From the NCBI RefSeq assembly GCF_019457595.1, contig NZ_CP080419.1, positions 3,162,001 to 3,226,000 of the forward strand: a stretch of 64,000 nucleotides of DNA. The letters are read 5' to 3'. A model generated the notes under the pieces. The model worked only from the letters and a program-made list of their open reading frames with translations, did no database searches and had not been told where the DNA came from. The stretch is from Shewanella psychrotolerans (GTDB lineage: Bacteria > Pseudomonadota > Gammaproteobacteria > Enterobacterales > Shewanellaceae). Below, one piece after another: positions 19,814 through 28,135 of this stretch. Both the position numbers and the translations under genes were made by a program. Numbering within the stretch: position 1 is the first letter of the stretch; each line of letters starts with the position of its first letter.

Positions 19814-21103
19814 TTAACCATAAATAAATTTAGCCAAAAATAGCGCCGCCAAAATAAACACACCAGCACTTAAATCTCGGTAACGTCCACTGAAGAGTTT
19901 TATTGCGGCATAGGCAATAAAGCCCATAGCGATCCCTGTCGCTATTGAGAAAGTTAATGGCATTAAGATACACACCACCACGACTGGCGCGGCTTCGGTT
20001 AAGTCTTCCCAATCCACATGTACCAAGCCCGACATCATCAAAATTGCCACATAAAACAGAGTACCTGTAGTAGCATAGGCCGGAACCATCCCCGCCAATG
20101 GCGATAAAAATAGCGACAACAGAAATAAAATACCTACAACAACCGCGGTTAAGCCCGTGCGACCGCCAGCACTTACACCCGCCGTACTTTCGATATAACT
20201 GGTTGTAGTAGAGGTCCCCAACATTGCACCAGCAATAGTTGCAGTACTATCTGCGGTGAGTGCACGCCCAAGCCTAGGTAGACGACCCTTTTCATCGAGG
20301 AAACCACCACGCTGTGCTACCGCAACTAAGGTGCCAGAAGTATCAAACAGATCGACAAACAAAAAGGCAAACACCACTGACAACATGCTGATCTCTAATA
20401 CGCTCGACAGATCCATCTTCATAAACGTCGGTGCGATAGAAGGTGGTACAGAAACCATACCGTTATATTGCACATCACCAAACAACAAACCTAAAACCGT
20501 AATAGATAGAATGCTAATGATAACCGCCGATTTCATACCGCGATGCACCAAGGCGATGATCAAAAAGAATCCCAGCACCGCCATTACCGCAGGAAATGCG
20601 GTGACATCTCCCATAGTCACAATCGTTGAAGGACTCGCAACTACAATACCCGCGCTCTTTAATCCGATTAGTGCAAGGAATAAACCGATACCGGCAGCGA
20701 TACCAATACGCAAAGAGATAGGAATGCTATTAACAATCCACCCTCGTATTTTGACAAGCGATAGCACTAAAAAACAGATCCCTGAAAGAAAAACTGCACC
20801 TAATGCCGTTTCCCAGGTGTAACCCATTTCGCCAACAACCGTATAAGTAAAAAATGCGTTTAACCCCATACCAGGAGCTAATGCGATCGGATAGTTCGCC
20901 ACAAATCCCATCACCAAACAGCCAACTGCCGCGGCCAAACAGGTTGCAACAAATACAGCACCATGATCCATGCCGGCATCGGCTAGCATCATAGGATTAA
21001 CGAAAATGATATAAGCCATCGTTAAAAACGTGGTGAGTCCCGCTATCACCTCTTGTTTCAACGTCGTTTGATGCTCTGTCAGTTTGAATAGTTTTTCTAA
21101 CAT
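19814..21103 (-). CDS. NCS2-family purine permease (AzgA/GhxP-like)
   Basis: This is an inner-membrane nucleobase transporter, probably a proton symporter for adenine, guanine or hypoxanthine. The 429-residue protein has 12-14 predicted membrane segments. It begins MLEKLFKLTEHQTTLKQEVIAGLTTFLTMAYIIFVNP-like and carries the subfamily motif YPIALAPGMGLNAFFTYTVV, then LFDTSGTLVAVA and GTSTTTSYIESTAGVSAGGRTGL, all typical of the AzgA-type branch. It is monocistronic, with a TATAAT -10 (21187-21192, minus strand) about 85 bases upstream. I saw no purine riboswitch or clear PurR box in its leader. The exact substrate cannot be read from sequence. Confidence 0.9.
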   Translation of the reverse strand: MLEKLFKLTEHQTTLKQEVIAGLTTFLTMAYIIFVNPMMLADAGMDHGAVFVATCLAAAVGCLVMGFVANYPIALAPGMGLNAFFTYTVVGEMGYTWETALGAVFLSGICFLVLSLVKIRGWIVNSIPISLRIGIAAGIGLFLALIGLKSAGIVVASPSTIVTMGDVTAFPAVMAVLGFFLIIALVHRGMKSAVIISILSITVLGLLFGDVQYNGMVSVPPSIAPTFMKMDLSSVLEISMLSVVFAFLFVDLFDTSGTLVAVAQRGGFLDEKGRLPRLGRALTADSTATIAGAMLGTSTTTSYIESTAGVSAGGRTGLTAVVVGILFLLSLFLSPLAGMVPAYATTGTLFYVAILMMSGLVHVDWEDLTEAAPVVVVCILMPLTFSIATGIAMGFIAYAAIKLFSGRYRDLSAGVFILAALFLAKFIYG

Positions 21104-21186
21104 GGAACAAGGTTCCTTGAATTAATTATGAGTTATTTTAGTAGGGTAGATGTAAACGCTAAGTTAACAACCTAACATTGGCGCAG

Positions 21187-21192
21187 ATTATA
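21187..21192 (-). promoter_or_regulatory. -10 element of the purine permease promoter
   Basis: TATAAT on the minus strand lies in the only plausible promoter position between the upstream terminator and the permease start. The -35 is poor. Confidence 0.5.
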
Positions 21193-21276
21193 TACTCAAC
21201 TAATAGGAAAACGCGAGTCACACTAAAGTGATAATACAAGGATGTGACCAAAGATGGATTTTATCGAATTTTGGGC

Positions 21277-21303
21277 AAAAAAAAGCCTACTCAAAGAGTA
21301 GGC
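21277..21303 (-). terminator. Terminator of the 32-codon transcript unit
   Basis: GCCTACTC-aaa-GAGTAGGC (21285-21303) is followed on the minus strand by eight T. It ends the transcript that carries the small ORF at 21493-21591 and insulates the downstream permease gene. Confidence 0.9.
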
Positions 21304-21492
21304 AAAACACATATCAAGTATTCCGAAAGGAAAGGGCTACCGCACGCACGAGCGGATTACACTGGCATATCAATTACGATTAAACGTAAGCAATATACAA
21401 CTTGATTCAAAACTCCCCAAAAGGGGTAAGGTTGATGGATGATGCAACTACTTGATATCAACTAAACTAGGTTCAGATGATACAAGGGGTAG
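21304..21492 (-). ncRNA. Structured 3' untranslated region of the small-ORF transcript
   Basis: About 190 bases separate the small ORF from its terminator. They contain a CCCC-TTTT-GGGG hairpin followed by AGTTTTG (around 21409-21426). They also contain CCGC...GCGG (around 21340-21356), and complementary segments GATATCAAGTA (around 21450-21460) and TACTTGATAT (around 21312-21321) that could close a long-range stem. No ORF with a ribosome site is visible. The structure is inferred by eye and was not folded. Confidence 0.45.
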
Positions 21493-21591
21493 TTAGCCCT
21501 TGAAAGTCATAGCAAATAACCCGCCACGCAGAGCGTTAGTACAAAACCAACTTTTCTGCCAATAAACGTGTTGAATTCCTGTGTAAGCCAT
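21493..21591 (-). CDS. Small ORF, 32 residues, unidentified
   Basis: An ATG at 21591, with AGGAG seven bases upstream, opens a 32-codon frame starting MAYTGIQHVYWQKSW and ending GGLFAMTFKG before TAA. The peptide is rich in aromatic residues (two Trp, two Tyr, three Phe) and has one Cys. It has no run of a single amino acid as in attenuator leaders, and no clear membrane span. A good sigma-70 promoter lies upstream and a strong terminator downstream, so it forms its own short transcript. I do not recognise it; it could be a free-standing small protein or a regulatory leader peptide. Confidence 0.6.
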   Translation of the reverse strand: MAYTGIQHVYWQKSWFCTNALRGGLFAMTFKG

Positions 21592-21753
21592 AGTCAAACT
21601 CCTAAACAAAGTTGTGATAAAAATTACTCTAGTGAAACTTAGCTAACTGGCTTAAAAGCCGAGTCTGCCGCAGAGTCAACTTGTCGCTCGATTCCTTGGA
21701 GAATTATCCATCCTGGATAGACTAGAGGTGGAAGACACTGTGTCTAACCAACG
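21592..21753 (-). ncRNA. Structured 5' leader of the small ORF
   Basis: The roughly 160-base leader is dense in short self-complementary segments: GACAC-a-GTGTC, TATCC-aggat-GGATA, TCTGC-g-GCAGA and GGCTT-tt-AAGCC. That is far more than neighbouring gaps show. It does not match the conserved cores I know for TPP, FMN, lysine, glycine, cobalamin, purine or c-di-GMP riboswitches. It may be a new leader class; this was judged by eye only. Confidence 0.45.
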
Positions 21754-21759
21754 AGAACC

Positions 21760-21787
21760 ATTATAGCCAAATGTAGTTTTATTACAA
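21760..21787 (-). promoter_or_regulatory. Sigma-70 promoter of the small-ORF transcript
   Basis: On the minus strand, TTGTAA (21787-21782), a 16-base spacer and TATAAT (21765-21760) form a near-consensus promoter. Transcription should start near 21753. Confidence 0.7.
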
Positions 21788-21898
21788 CTATTTTCTTAAT
21801 TTTTTTAAATTACCCCTAATTATGTAGTTTTATAACGACAAAAGTACATTTTGTAACGTACCAAGGTCACACATACCTATAAATGGTGATCTAACAAC

Positions 21899-21928
21899 AA
21901 AAAGGGGAAAGCCTTAGCTTTCCCCCTT
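21899..21928 (-). terminator. Terminator after the M17 peptidase gene
   Basis: GGGGAAAGC-ctta-GCTTTCCCC with a T run on the minus strand lies about 45 bases past the peptidase stop. Confidence 0.85.
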
Positions 21929-21970
21929 CAAATATTTGCCCTTGTACTAACGCGCTAACAGACTAGCGCA

Positions 21971-23500
21971 CTAACAAAGATGTTGGAATAAACCCACTAA
22001 TGGCGCCGCCGTTGGTTTACCGTAAAGCGGATCCCCCTCGATCGCACTTCCAGCGATATCGACATGAGCATAAACGAGTGGCTTATCACTATTTATCCCA
22101 TGGGCTTGCAATCCAGATGCTTTTAACAAAAATGCCGCTGGATATTGATGACCACGCGCAGTAACAGATGAAGGTGCGTTATTAGAGGAAAGTACATCCG
22201 CAGCACCCGATGGATCGACAATTTTAGCATAATCTTCGCGGCGCAAACGAGATAACTCAAGCGGCTCGCCCCACGCTTCGCCTAATTGTTGCAAGCGCTC
22301 TCCTACACCTTGTTCACGCGCCACCGGATTTTCGACAACGGCGGTATATCCGCCATAACAACGCACAACATGACCAGTTAAGGTTGCGACCGAAAACAGC
22401 TGCGCGTTAGGTTCATTTATCGCTTTTAATCGTAAGTGAGACAATAGGTCGGCCAACACTAAGCGCCCTTCGGCATCAGTATTACCAATGCGCACTCGAA
22501 CGCCAGCGTGGCTCGTAATGATCTCGTCGGTGACGAATGCTTCGCTACCAATACTGTTACGCACCAGCCCAAGCTCAGCAACCACTCTGATCCCTTTTGG
22601 TTTGAGTATCGATAACGTCTTCATTAACCCTGCAACCGCTGCGGCACCACCTTTATCGCGGCTCATGCCAGCCATACCGCCTGCAACCTTAATGTCGGCA
22701 CCACCGGTATCGTATACCACCCCTTTCCCGGCAAAGAAGTAGCTACGCTCAATGTCACCATCAGCGCAATATTCAACTTTAACCACTCGAGGCTGATGAC
22801 GCGGCACAGCAAAAGATGAACGAGCAACCGCACTGAGTAGAGGATAATCGCGTTCAAGTACAGCACGGTCTTCTATCACAGCCACCTTAAGACAGGTATT
22901 TGCAAATGCATTTACACAATACTGAGCAAAATTTGGCGCCGACATTCTTTCAGGTTCAGTGCCACAAAGATCGCGAGCCAGATGACGGCCACTTTCTATC
23001 GCATTCAGCACCTTGGCCTGCTCAGTTGACACCAACAATCCGATAGACTCGATAGTATCACGCTGTATAACGGCCTCACGTAGCTCTAATGCCTGCCAAA
23101 GCTCTTGGCCACACGCGAGCGCAGCAACAGGCAATGACTGACGATACTTGCCCTCATGACTTAGTGAAACCACGAGTAGTGGCTTACGCGCTCCCGCCTC
23201 TTTAGCTAGGCTTAAGCCTTTACGAGCAGCGTCGGCATATCCTCGTACATCTTGGACATCACTTGCATAATTGAGTACTGGCGACACAATCAGTCTGCCG
23301 CCAGCAAGACCAGGGGCAAACAGTAATGTCGCAGAGCGGCCAACCCGAGCATCAATATTAGCGCCATGGCTAGCAAGCAGACTTATCTCATCAAACTCAA
23401 TGTTATCTAAACTTGATGTGACGACAACAACGGCATCCCAACCGCTACCTTCAAAAATTGCATCATTATCTTTTACATCAACAAAATTAACTGGAGTCAT
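21971..23500 (-). CDS. M17-family leucyl aminopeptidase-like protein (NPEPL1-type)
   Basis: This is a predicted cytosolic two-metal aminopeptidase. The ATG at 23500 has AGGAATCGAT upstream and gives 509 residues beginning MTPVNFVDV; an earlier in-frame start (23557) would add 19 residues. The catalytic half keeps the metal ligands and catalytic lysine (GKGVVYDTGGADIK, MSRDKGGAAAV) and the family signature NTDAEGRLVLADLL. The motif context differs from standard PepA (FDSGGYSIK, SDMGG) and is closer to the divergent NPEPL1-like branch. The N-terminal domain is also divergent. It is divergent from pepD, so two peptidases share a control region. The substrate is not predictable. Confidence 0.85.
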   Translation of the reverse strand: MTPVNFVDVKDNDAIFEGSGWDAVVVVTSSLDNIEFDEISLLASHGANIDARVGRSATLLFAPGLAGGRLIVSPVLNYASDVQDVRGYADAARKGLSLAKEAGARKPLLVVSLSHEGKYRQSLPVAALACGQELWQALELREAVIQRDTIESIGLLVSTEQAKVLNAIESGRHLARDLCGTEPERMSAPNFAQYCVNAFANTCLKVAVIEDRAVLERDYPLLSAVARSSFAVPRHQPRVVKVEYCADGDIERSYFFAGKGVVYDTGGADIKVAGGMAGMSRDKGGAAAVAGLMKTLSILKPKGIRVVAELGLVRNSIGSEAFVTDEIITSHAGVRVRIGNTDAEGRLVLADLLSHLRLKAINEPNAQLFSVATLTGHVVRCYGGYTAVVENPVAREQGVGERLQQLGEAWGEPLELSRLRREDYAKIVDPSGAADVLSSNNAPSSVTARGHQYPAAFLLKASGLQAHGINSDKPLVYAHVDIAGSAIEGDPLYGKPTAAPLVGLFQHLC

Positions 23501-23748
23501 ATCGATTCCTATAGCTTGTGAACCCCGATTTCGATCTATGCCGAATAACCCGAGCAAATAGTAATGGCATTATTCCCCTATTGAGCAAACAAAGCCAAGT
23601 GAAATAGCAATATCAATCTACAGATGTGGCAACTTGGAATGACACTCTAGATAAACCTGTATCAGCAAATCACCTCACCCGCTTTGACTCTGTGATAAAC
23701 TATCGCCAATTTTGATCTCAGCGACCTTTAATACAGAGGAGTTAGTCC

Positions 23749-25209
23749 GTGAGCACATTAAGTCAGTTGCAACCTCAAGCGCTTTGGCAATGGTTTGAAC
23801 AGATCTGTGCGATTCCGCACCCATCAAAGCACGAGCAAGCATTAAGTCAACACATTCAAAACTGGGCGAAAGACAAAGGGCTCAGCATTGTCGAAGATAA
23901 AGTCGGCAATCTTATTATCAAAAAGCCAGCCACCCCAGGTATGGAAGATCGCAAAGTCGTTGCGCTGCAAGCTCATATCGATATGGTGCCGCAAAAGAAC
24001 GCCGATAAAGTCCACGACTTTGAGAAAGATCCTATCGAAGCTTATGTCGATGGCGAATGGGTCAAAGCTAAGGGAACAACCTTAGGCTCAGACAACGGTA
24101 TCGGCATGGCATCGGCGCTAGCAGTACTTGGCAGCGATAACATTCCTCACGGCCCACTTGAAGTCTTACTGACCATAGACGAAGAAGCGGGCATGACTGG
24201 CGCATTTGGTTTAGAGGCTGGTTATCTCGATGCTGAGATCTTGATCAACACCGACTCTGAACAAGAGGGTGAGATCTATATGGGCTGCGCTGGTGGCGTC
24301 GATGCTCAAATCAGTGTGCCTATGGTATGGCAAGCGCCTGAGCCAACAAACTCAACCTACACACTGTCTATTTCGGGTCTCAAAGGTGGACACTCAGGTG
24401 TTAACATCCATTTAGGCCGCGGCAACGCAAACAAGCTACTGGCTCGCTTTCTATTTAATCATGGCGATGAATTAGCACTTGAACTCACTAACTTTACAGG
24501 TGGCTCACTGCGTAATGCGATCCCACGTGAAGCGAGCGTTAGCTTTATGCTGCCAAGTGAAAATGTGGCGCGTCTCAATGAGCTAATGCAAGAGTTTACC
24601 GATCTGGTTCGTCAAGAGTTAGCCATTGCAGATCCTGATATGCAGTTAACCCTGCAAGAAAGCCCTGCGGCTACTCAAGTCATGAGTGAAGATGCCCAGC
24701 AAAACCTTATCGATCTGCTACATGCTTGTCCAAATGGCGTAATGCGCATGAGCGATGAGATCGCAGGCGTAACAGAAACCTCATTAAACGTCGGCGTGAT
24801 CTCGACCGAAGCAGAATCTGTCAATATTCTTTGCTTAATTCGCTCACTGATCGATTCTGGCCGTGAAGAGGTTGAAGGCCACCTAACAGCGCTGAGCAGC
24901 CTAGCCGGTGCAGAGGTTGAATTTAGCGGTGCTTACCCTGGCTGGAAGCCTGATAGCAGCTCACCAGTGATGGCGATCGTGAAAGACACCTACGAGTCGA
25001 TTTATAATAAAGAGCCAACTATTATGGTGATCCACGCGGGACTTGAATGTGGTCTATTTAAGAAGCCTTATCCAGAGATGGACATGGTTTCGATTGGCCC
25101 CACCATTCGCTTCCCACACAGCCCTGATGAGATGGTGTTAATTGAGACCGTCGATCAATACTGGAAACTACTTCTAGCGGTACTAGAACGTATTCCTGCT
25201 AAAGCTTAA
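23749..25209 (+). CDS. pepD: Aminoacyl-histidine dipeptidase (peptidase D)
   Basis: PepD is a cytosolic zinc dipeptidase of family M20 that cleaves Xaa-His and other unblocked dipeptides. The 486-residue protein starts at GTG 23749 with GAGGAG upstream. Metal-site motifs are ALQAHIDMVPQ (near residue 80), LGSDNGIGMA (near 118), TIDEEAGMTGAFGL (near 148) and INTDSE (near 175). The lid domain contains SGLKGGHSGVNIHLGRGNANK. The C-terminal HAGLECGLF supplies the last region typical of the family. It is monocistronic with a strong terminator. Confidence 0.97.
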   Translation: MSTLSQLQPQALWQWFEQICAIPHPSKHEQALSQHIQNWAKDKGLSIVEDKVGNLIIKKPATPGMEDRKVVALQAHIDMVPQKNADKVHDFEKDPIEAYVDGEWVKAKGTTLGSDNGIGMASALAVLGSDNIPHGPLEVLLTIDEEAGMTGAFGLEAGYLDAEILINTDSEQEGEIYMGCAGGVDAQISVPMVWQAPEPTNSTYTLSISGLKGGHSGVNIHLGRGNANKLLARFLFNHGDELALELTNFTGGSLRNAIPREASVSFMLPSENVARLNELMQEFTDLVRQELAIADPDMQLTLQESPAATQVMSEDAQQNLIDLLHACPNGVMRMSDEIAGVTETSLNVGVISTEAESVNILCLIRSLIDSGREEVEGHLTALSSLAGAEVEFSGAYPGWKPDSSSPVMAIVKDTYESIYNKEPTIMVIHAGLECGLFKKPYPEMDMVSIGPTIRFPHSPDEMVLIETVDQYWKLLLAVLERIPAKA

Positions 25210-25222
25210 TTTGCGATTCATC

Positions 25223-25259
25223 AAAAAAGCGCCGATGTTAATCCATCGGCGCTTTTTTT
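25223..25259 (+). terminator. Terminator after pepD
   Basis: GCGCCGATG-ttaatc-CATCGGCGC with A and T runs lies 13 bases after the pepD stop. It may also stop the converging minus-strand gene. Confidence 0.92.
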
Positions 25260-25280
25260 CAACACACAAAAATGTGGCTG

Positions 25281-25343
25281 TTATAAGTTGTAGCTATGGC
25301 AGTCTATACATTTTACCTTCAAATCGTTAGCAAGCCCCACACC
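25281..25343 (-). pseudogene. In-frame tail with a CxxCH heme motif beyond a stop codon
   Basis: Directly after the TAA at 25344-25346, the same frame stays open for 20 codons (GVGLANDLKVK then CIDCH then SYNL) before a second TAA at 25281. CIDCH is a perfect c-type heme attachment motif, and the upstream gene product has a signal peptide, so it would be exported. The first stop may be a recent nonsense change that removed a heme-binding tail, may be read through, or the match may be chance. I treat it as a possible lost C-terminus. Confidence 0.4.
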
Positions 25344-26564
25344 TTAATTGCGCGCCCCTCGAACTAATGCTTTTTCAACATCGACTCCAACCGTAATGAC
25401 ACCTATTGGTATTAAGGTTTTAGGGTCATGAATGGTTAAACTTACTTGAGACTGAAACTTTTTAGCGGAGTCATCATATTGAATTTCATCAATAAAAACT
25501 GCATCCTTGCCCTGTAAGTAAGTATTGATATACTTGGCTTCATCCCCCTGCCAATAATCTGATGTCATGGCATTCTTCCCCGCAATTAGTCCCATCGAAT
25601 CCATAACAAAAATTTCGTCATACAAACCATTAGAGTTTTCCACTTTATCTTTTAAAAATTGTGAAAGCGGGTTTTGTAGTATTTGATCGGCTAACGTTTT
25701 ATCAATTGATTCAGATGTATAGCGCCACCTCTTATCTAATTGTTGAATGTCAGACGAAGTCAAAGATTTATGACGATTATTTTGAGATTCTAATGTTTGG
25801 ATCACTATTGGATCATACATCCACTTTCGAATTTTAGTCTCAGCGATATTTTGAATAATTTGTCTGTCACCCTGAGATAAATGAATAACATTCGTCACGC
25901 AACTTGATAAATGTTGGTTAAATAGCTTTAAAAAGGACGGATGCTCTTTCAAATAATTATCAGTAAAATAAAAGCCTAGGGGCGTATATTTCTCGAATTG
26001 AACACCAAAATCATGGGCCTGTCTTCCCAAAGAAATCATGGTGTTTTTAAATGTTTTTTGATCCACCAAAACAGCACTGACACGCTTGTTGTCAAGTAAT
26101 TTGATTAATTGCTCAACTCTTTCAACCCTGTGAATGTTGGCATTTTTATAGCTCTGTTCAAACCAAATATCTTGGGGGCTACCACGAATAACCCCAATGT
26201 AATCATTTTTTAAAGAATCACCGTTGTAATACCAATACCACTTCTCTAATGCTATAGGAGAAGACAACGTGGCATAATTTTCTATTTTGGGGTGAGGAAT
26301 AGCGCTAAAGAAACCATCACCTTTTCCCGCCTTTATATTGAAATGAATCCGTTTCCAAGGATAGGTCTCTAACTCATATGAATAGTTCATCTTGACAAAA
26401 ATACATTTCAAAGCGTCGATTGAGGTACCAGACAAGCCATTTTTATCTTTGATTTGATAAGGAGGGGAAATATTGGTGAACAAACGAATGGATTCAGAAT
26501 AAACATGATGTATCGGAAATAAAAAAATACAAATTAATAATAAAAATCTAAAATATCGATGCAT
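25344..26564 (-). CDS. Periplasmic receptor: family 3 solute-binding domain plus PDC/Cache-like domain
   Basis: The 406-residue protein has a clear signal peptide (residues 1-23, FLLLICIFLFPIHHVYS). It then has a solute-binding-protein family 3-like domain (about 25-245; TNISPPYQIKDKNGLSGTSIDALK is the usual opening). The C-terminal domain (about 275-406; IFVMDSMGLIAGKNAMTSDYWQGDE, then a second DSAKKFQSQVSLTI and GVITVGVDVEKAL) resembles the single Cache/PDC sensor fold. No membrane anchor or signalling output domain is encoded, so it would need a partner. The gene is more A/T-rich than its neighbours. The ligand is unknown. See the possible heme tail just past its stop. Confidence 0.65.
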   Translation of the reverse strand: MHRYFRFLLLICIFLFPIHHVYSESIRLFTNISPPYQIKDKNGLSGTSIDALKCIFVKMNYSYELETYPWKRIHFNIKAGKGDGFFSAIPHPKIENYATLSSPIALEKWYWYYNGDSLKNDYIGVIRGSPQDIWFEQSYKNANIHRVERVEQLIKLLDNKRVSAVLVDQKTFKNTMISLGRQAHDFGVQFEKYTPLGFYFTDNYLKEHPSFLKLFNQHLSSCVTNVIHLSQGDRQIIQNIAETKIRKWMYDPIVIQTLESQNNRHKSLTSSDIQQLDKRWRYTSESIDKTLADQILQNPLSQFLKDKVENSNGLYDEIFVMDSMGLIAGKNAMTSDYWQGDEAKYINTYLQGKDAVFIDEIQYDDSAKKFQSQVSLTIHDPKTLIPIGVITVGVDVEKALVRGARN

Positions 26565-26831
26565 GTTTGCCTCAAATCCAAATTCAAGCGTTATCTATTA
26601 GTTGTTTGTGCTAATGAACATTTAACACACTGACTTTCCTCACATTTTCAACACCAAAACTTTACCTTCTCAGCACCCTATATTGGGGCATTTTCAAAGT
26701 TTTCCTACGCCAACTGTTTTGCATTTATGAGACAATTGAAAGGTAACTATCTCTTCAGCCTAAACAAATATTAGACCGAGTAATGAAAACTAACCACTTT
26801 GCTAGGCAGAGTACTCAGGCCTTACTGGCCG

Positions 26832-27776
26832 CTAACGCTCAGTTTTAAAGACTGTCGGTGATTGTCGCGATTTATCGACACGCAACTCAAATACATCTGG
26901 CCGCGAATAATGCCCCGCCACATCCAGCGCGCGTTTGGAGGTGGCAGCCTTCTCAACATCGATATCGACAATAATGCAGCCTTTCTCCTTAGATAAGGGC
27001 CCCGCAACAATCTCGCCACTTGGCGATACCACGATAGAATCACCAGGATTGATCCACTCTTCATCGGCAGGATAAAGCTCATCGATATTGGGAAAGTCCT
27101 TAGGCAGATCTTTACGCTCTAATGCAACACCACAAGATAAGACCCAGCACTTACCTTCCCGAGCAATGTGCTGCATAGTGCCTATCCAGGCTTCACCACT
27201 GTCATAGGTCGGCGCAATATAAATCTCGATCCCCTGAGAATACAGTGCATACCGAGCAAGCGGCATGTAGTTTTCCCAGCATATTAAACAGCCAACCCGT
27301 CCCACAGGCGTATCAATGACATTAAGCCCGTGGCCATCACCAAAGCCCCATACCATGCGTTCTGGGTTGGTCGGCATGAGTTTTCGATGATGGTTAACAA
27401 TCTCACCATCAGGGTCAATCATCACCAGCGCGTTATAAAGGGTCGATTGGCTGTTGGCATTGTCTCTTTCGTTCATACCGCAGACAACAGTCACACCGTT
27501 TTGTTTGGCGGCGTCTTGCAGCGGCTTAAGGTCGTTCGTCGATAAATCGATGGCATTTCTGAGCAACCTAGCATGCAGCTCTTCGCAGAGCCCCCAGTCG
27601 CCACCGGGCCTGAGTCGCCATATCCAGGCAGGATAACCAGGAATAAAGGCCTCGGGAAACACGATAAGTTCGGCACCTTGAGCAGATGCAGAATTAATCG
27701 ACGCCACCGCTTTATCAATTGTTGCCTCTTTATCGAGTACACAAGGTGCCTCTTGAATAATAGCTACCCTCTTCAT
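26832..27776 (-). CDS. Nitrilase-family carbon-nitrogen hydrolase
   Basis: This is a cytosolic hydrolase of the nitrilase superfamily. The Glu-Lys-Cys triad is visible: Glu in VFPEAFIPGYP (near residue 48), Lys in HHRKLMPTNPE (near 130) and Cys in GCLICWENYMPLARY (near 165). The residues around the Cys (CWENYMP) and the length of 314 fit true nitrilases (nitrile to acid and ammonia) better than amidases or ureidopropionases. AAGGA precedes the ATG at 27776. There is no clustered pathway gene and no obvious terminator. The natural nitrile substrate is unknown. Confidence 0.88.
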   Translation of the reverse strand: MKRVAIIQEAPCVLDKEATIDKAVASINSASAQGAELIVFPEAFIPGYPAWIWRLRPGGDWGLCEELHARLLRNAIDLSTNDLKPLQDAAKQNGVTVVCGMNERDNANSQSTLYNALVMIDPDGEIVNHHRKLMPTNPERMVWGFGDGHGLNVIDTPVGRVGCLICWENYMPLARYALYSQGIEIYIAPTYDSGEAWIGTMQHIAREGKCWVLSCGVALERKDLPKDFPNIDELYPADEEWINPGDSIVVSPSGEIVAGPLSKEKGCIIVDIDVEKAATSKRALDVAGHYSRPDVFELRVDKSRQSPTVFKTER

Positions 27777-28135
27777 AGGTCAATCCTTTTTATTAGGAGT
27801 GGAGTTAACCCTCAGTATAGTTTGTCCTACGCAGGTTTCGTTAAGTGCCCTCTCTCAGGTAGCGCAAGCCATCGAAATTAAAAAAAGCCAAATAGAAGAA
27901 ACGGGATAACTCGATGCAGATGCACCGATGAGCTTGCGAAACAGGGATGTTTCGGCAGAACCTAAAGGGACTTATTCACTGTGTCTCACAGGAATACACA
28001 TAAGCCCACCGCTGATGATAGGGAACCATCGATGGTTAACCCTTAAAATTGGTCAATAAATTACAATGCAGCCAGCAGCAACTGCGACGAAAGATATGTC
28101 GAACCTTCATTTTAAGCTGCACTCATTAAGGTGCA
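27777..28135. other. Gap between nitrilase and dinB, no gene seen
   Basis: About 360 bases hold the nitrilase ribosome site at the left edge and the end of dinB at the right. I found no coding frame with a ribosome site, no strong hairpin-plus-T terminator and no repeat. Confidence 0.5.

Noticed and set aside
20256..20822. 188-codon plus-strand frame opposite the purine permease
   Set aside because: It is antisense to a clearly conserved membrane protein, and the translation looks like noise.
21592..21753. Known riboswitch or tmRNA/tRNA in the small-ORF leader
   Set aside because: No conserved core of common riboswitch classes, no T-loop GGTTCGAATCC, and no ANDENYALAA-type tag were found; it is left as an unclassified structured leader.
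26664..26692. Sequence resembling a sigma-32 -10 element or NtrC half-sites (GCACCCTATATTGGGGC)
   Set aside because: It shares CACCCTATATTGGG with the dnaK leader, but there is no -35 at heat-shock spacing. The dyad spacing is 17 bases overall rather than that of the NtrC consensus, and the adjacent gene gives no nitrogen-regulation context beyond the nitrilase, which is transcribed away from it.
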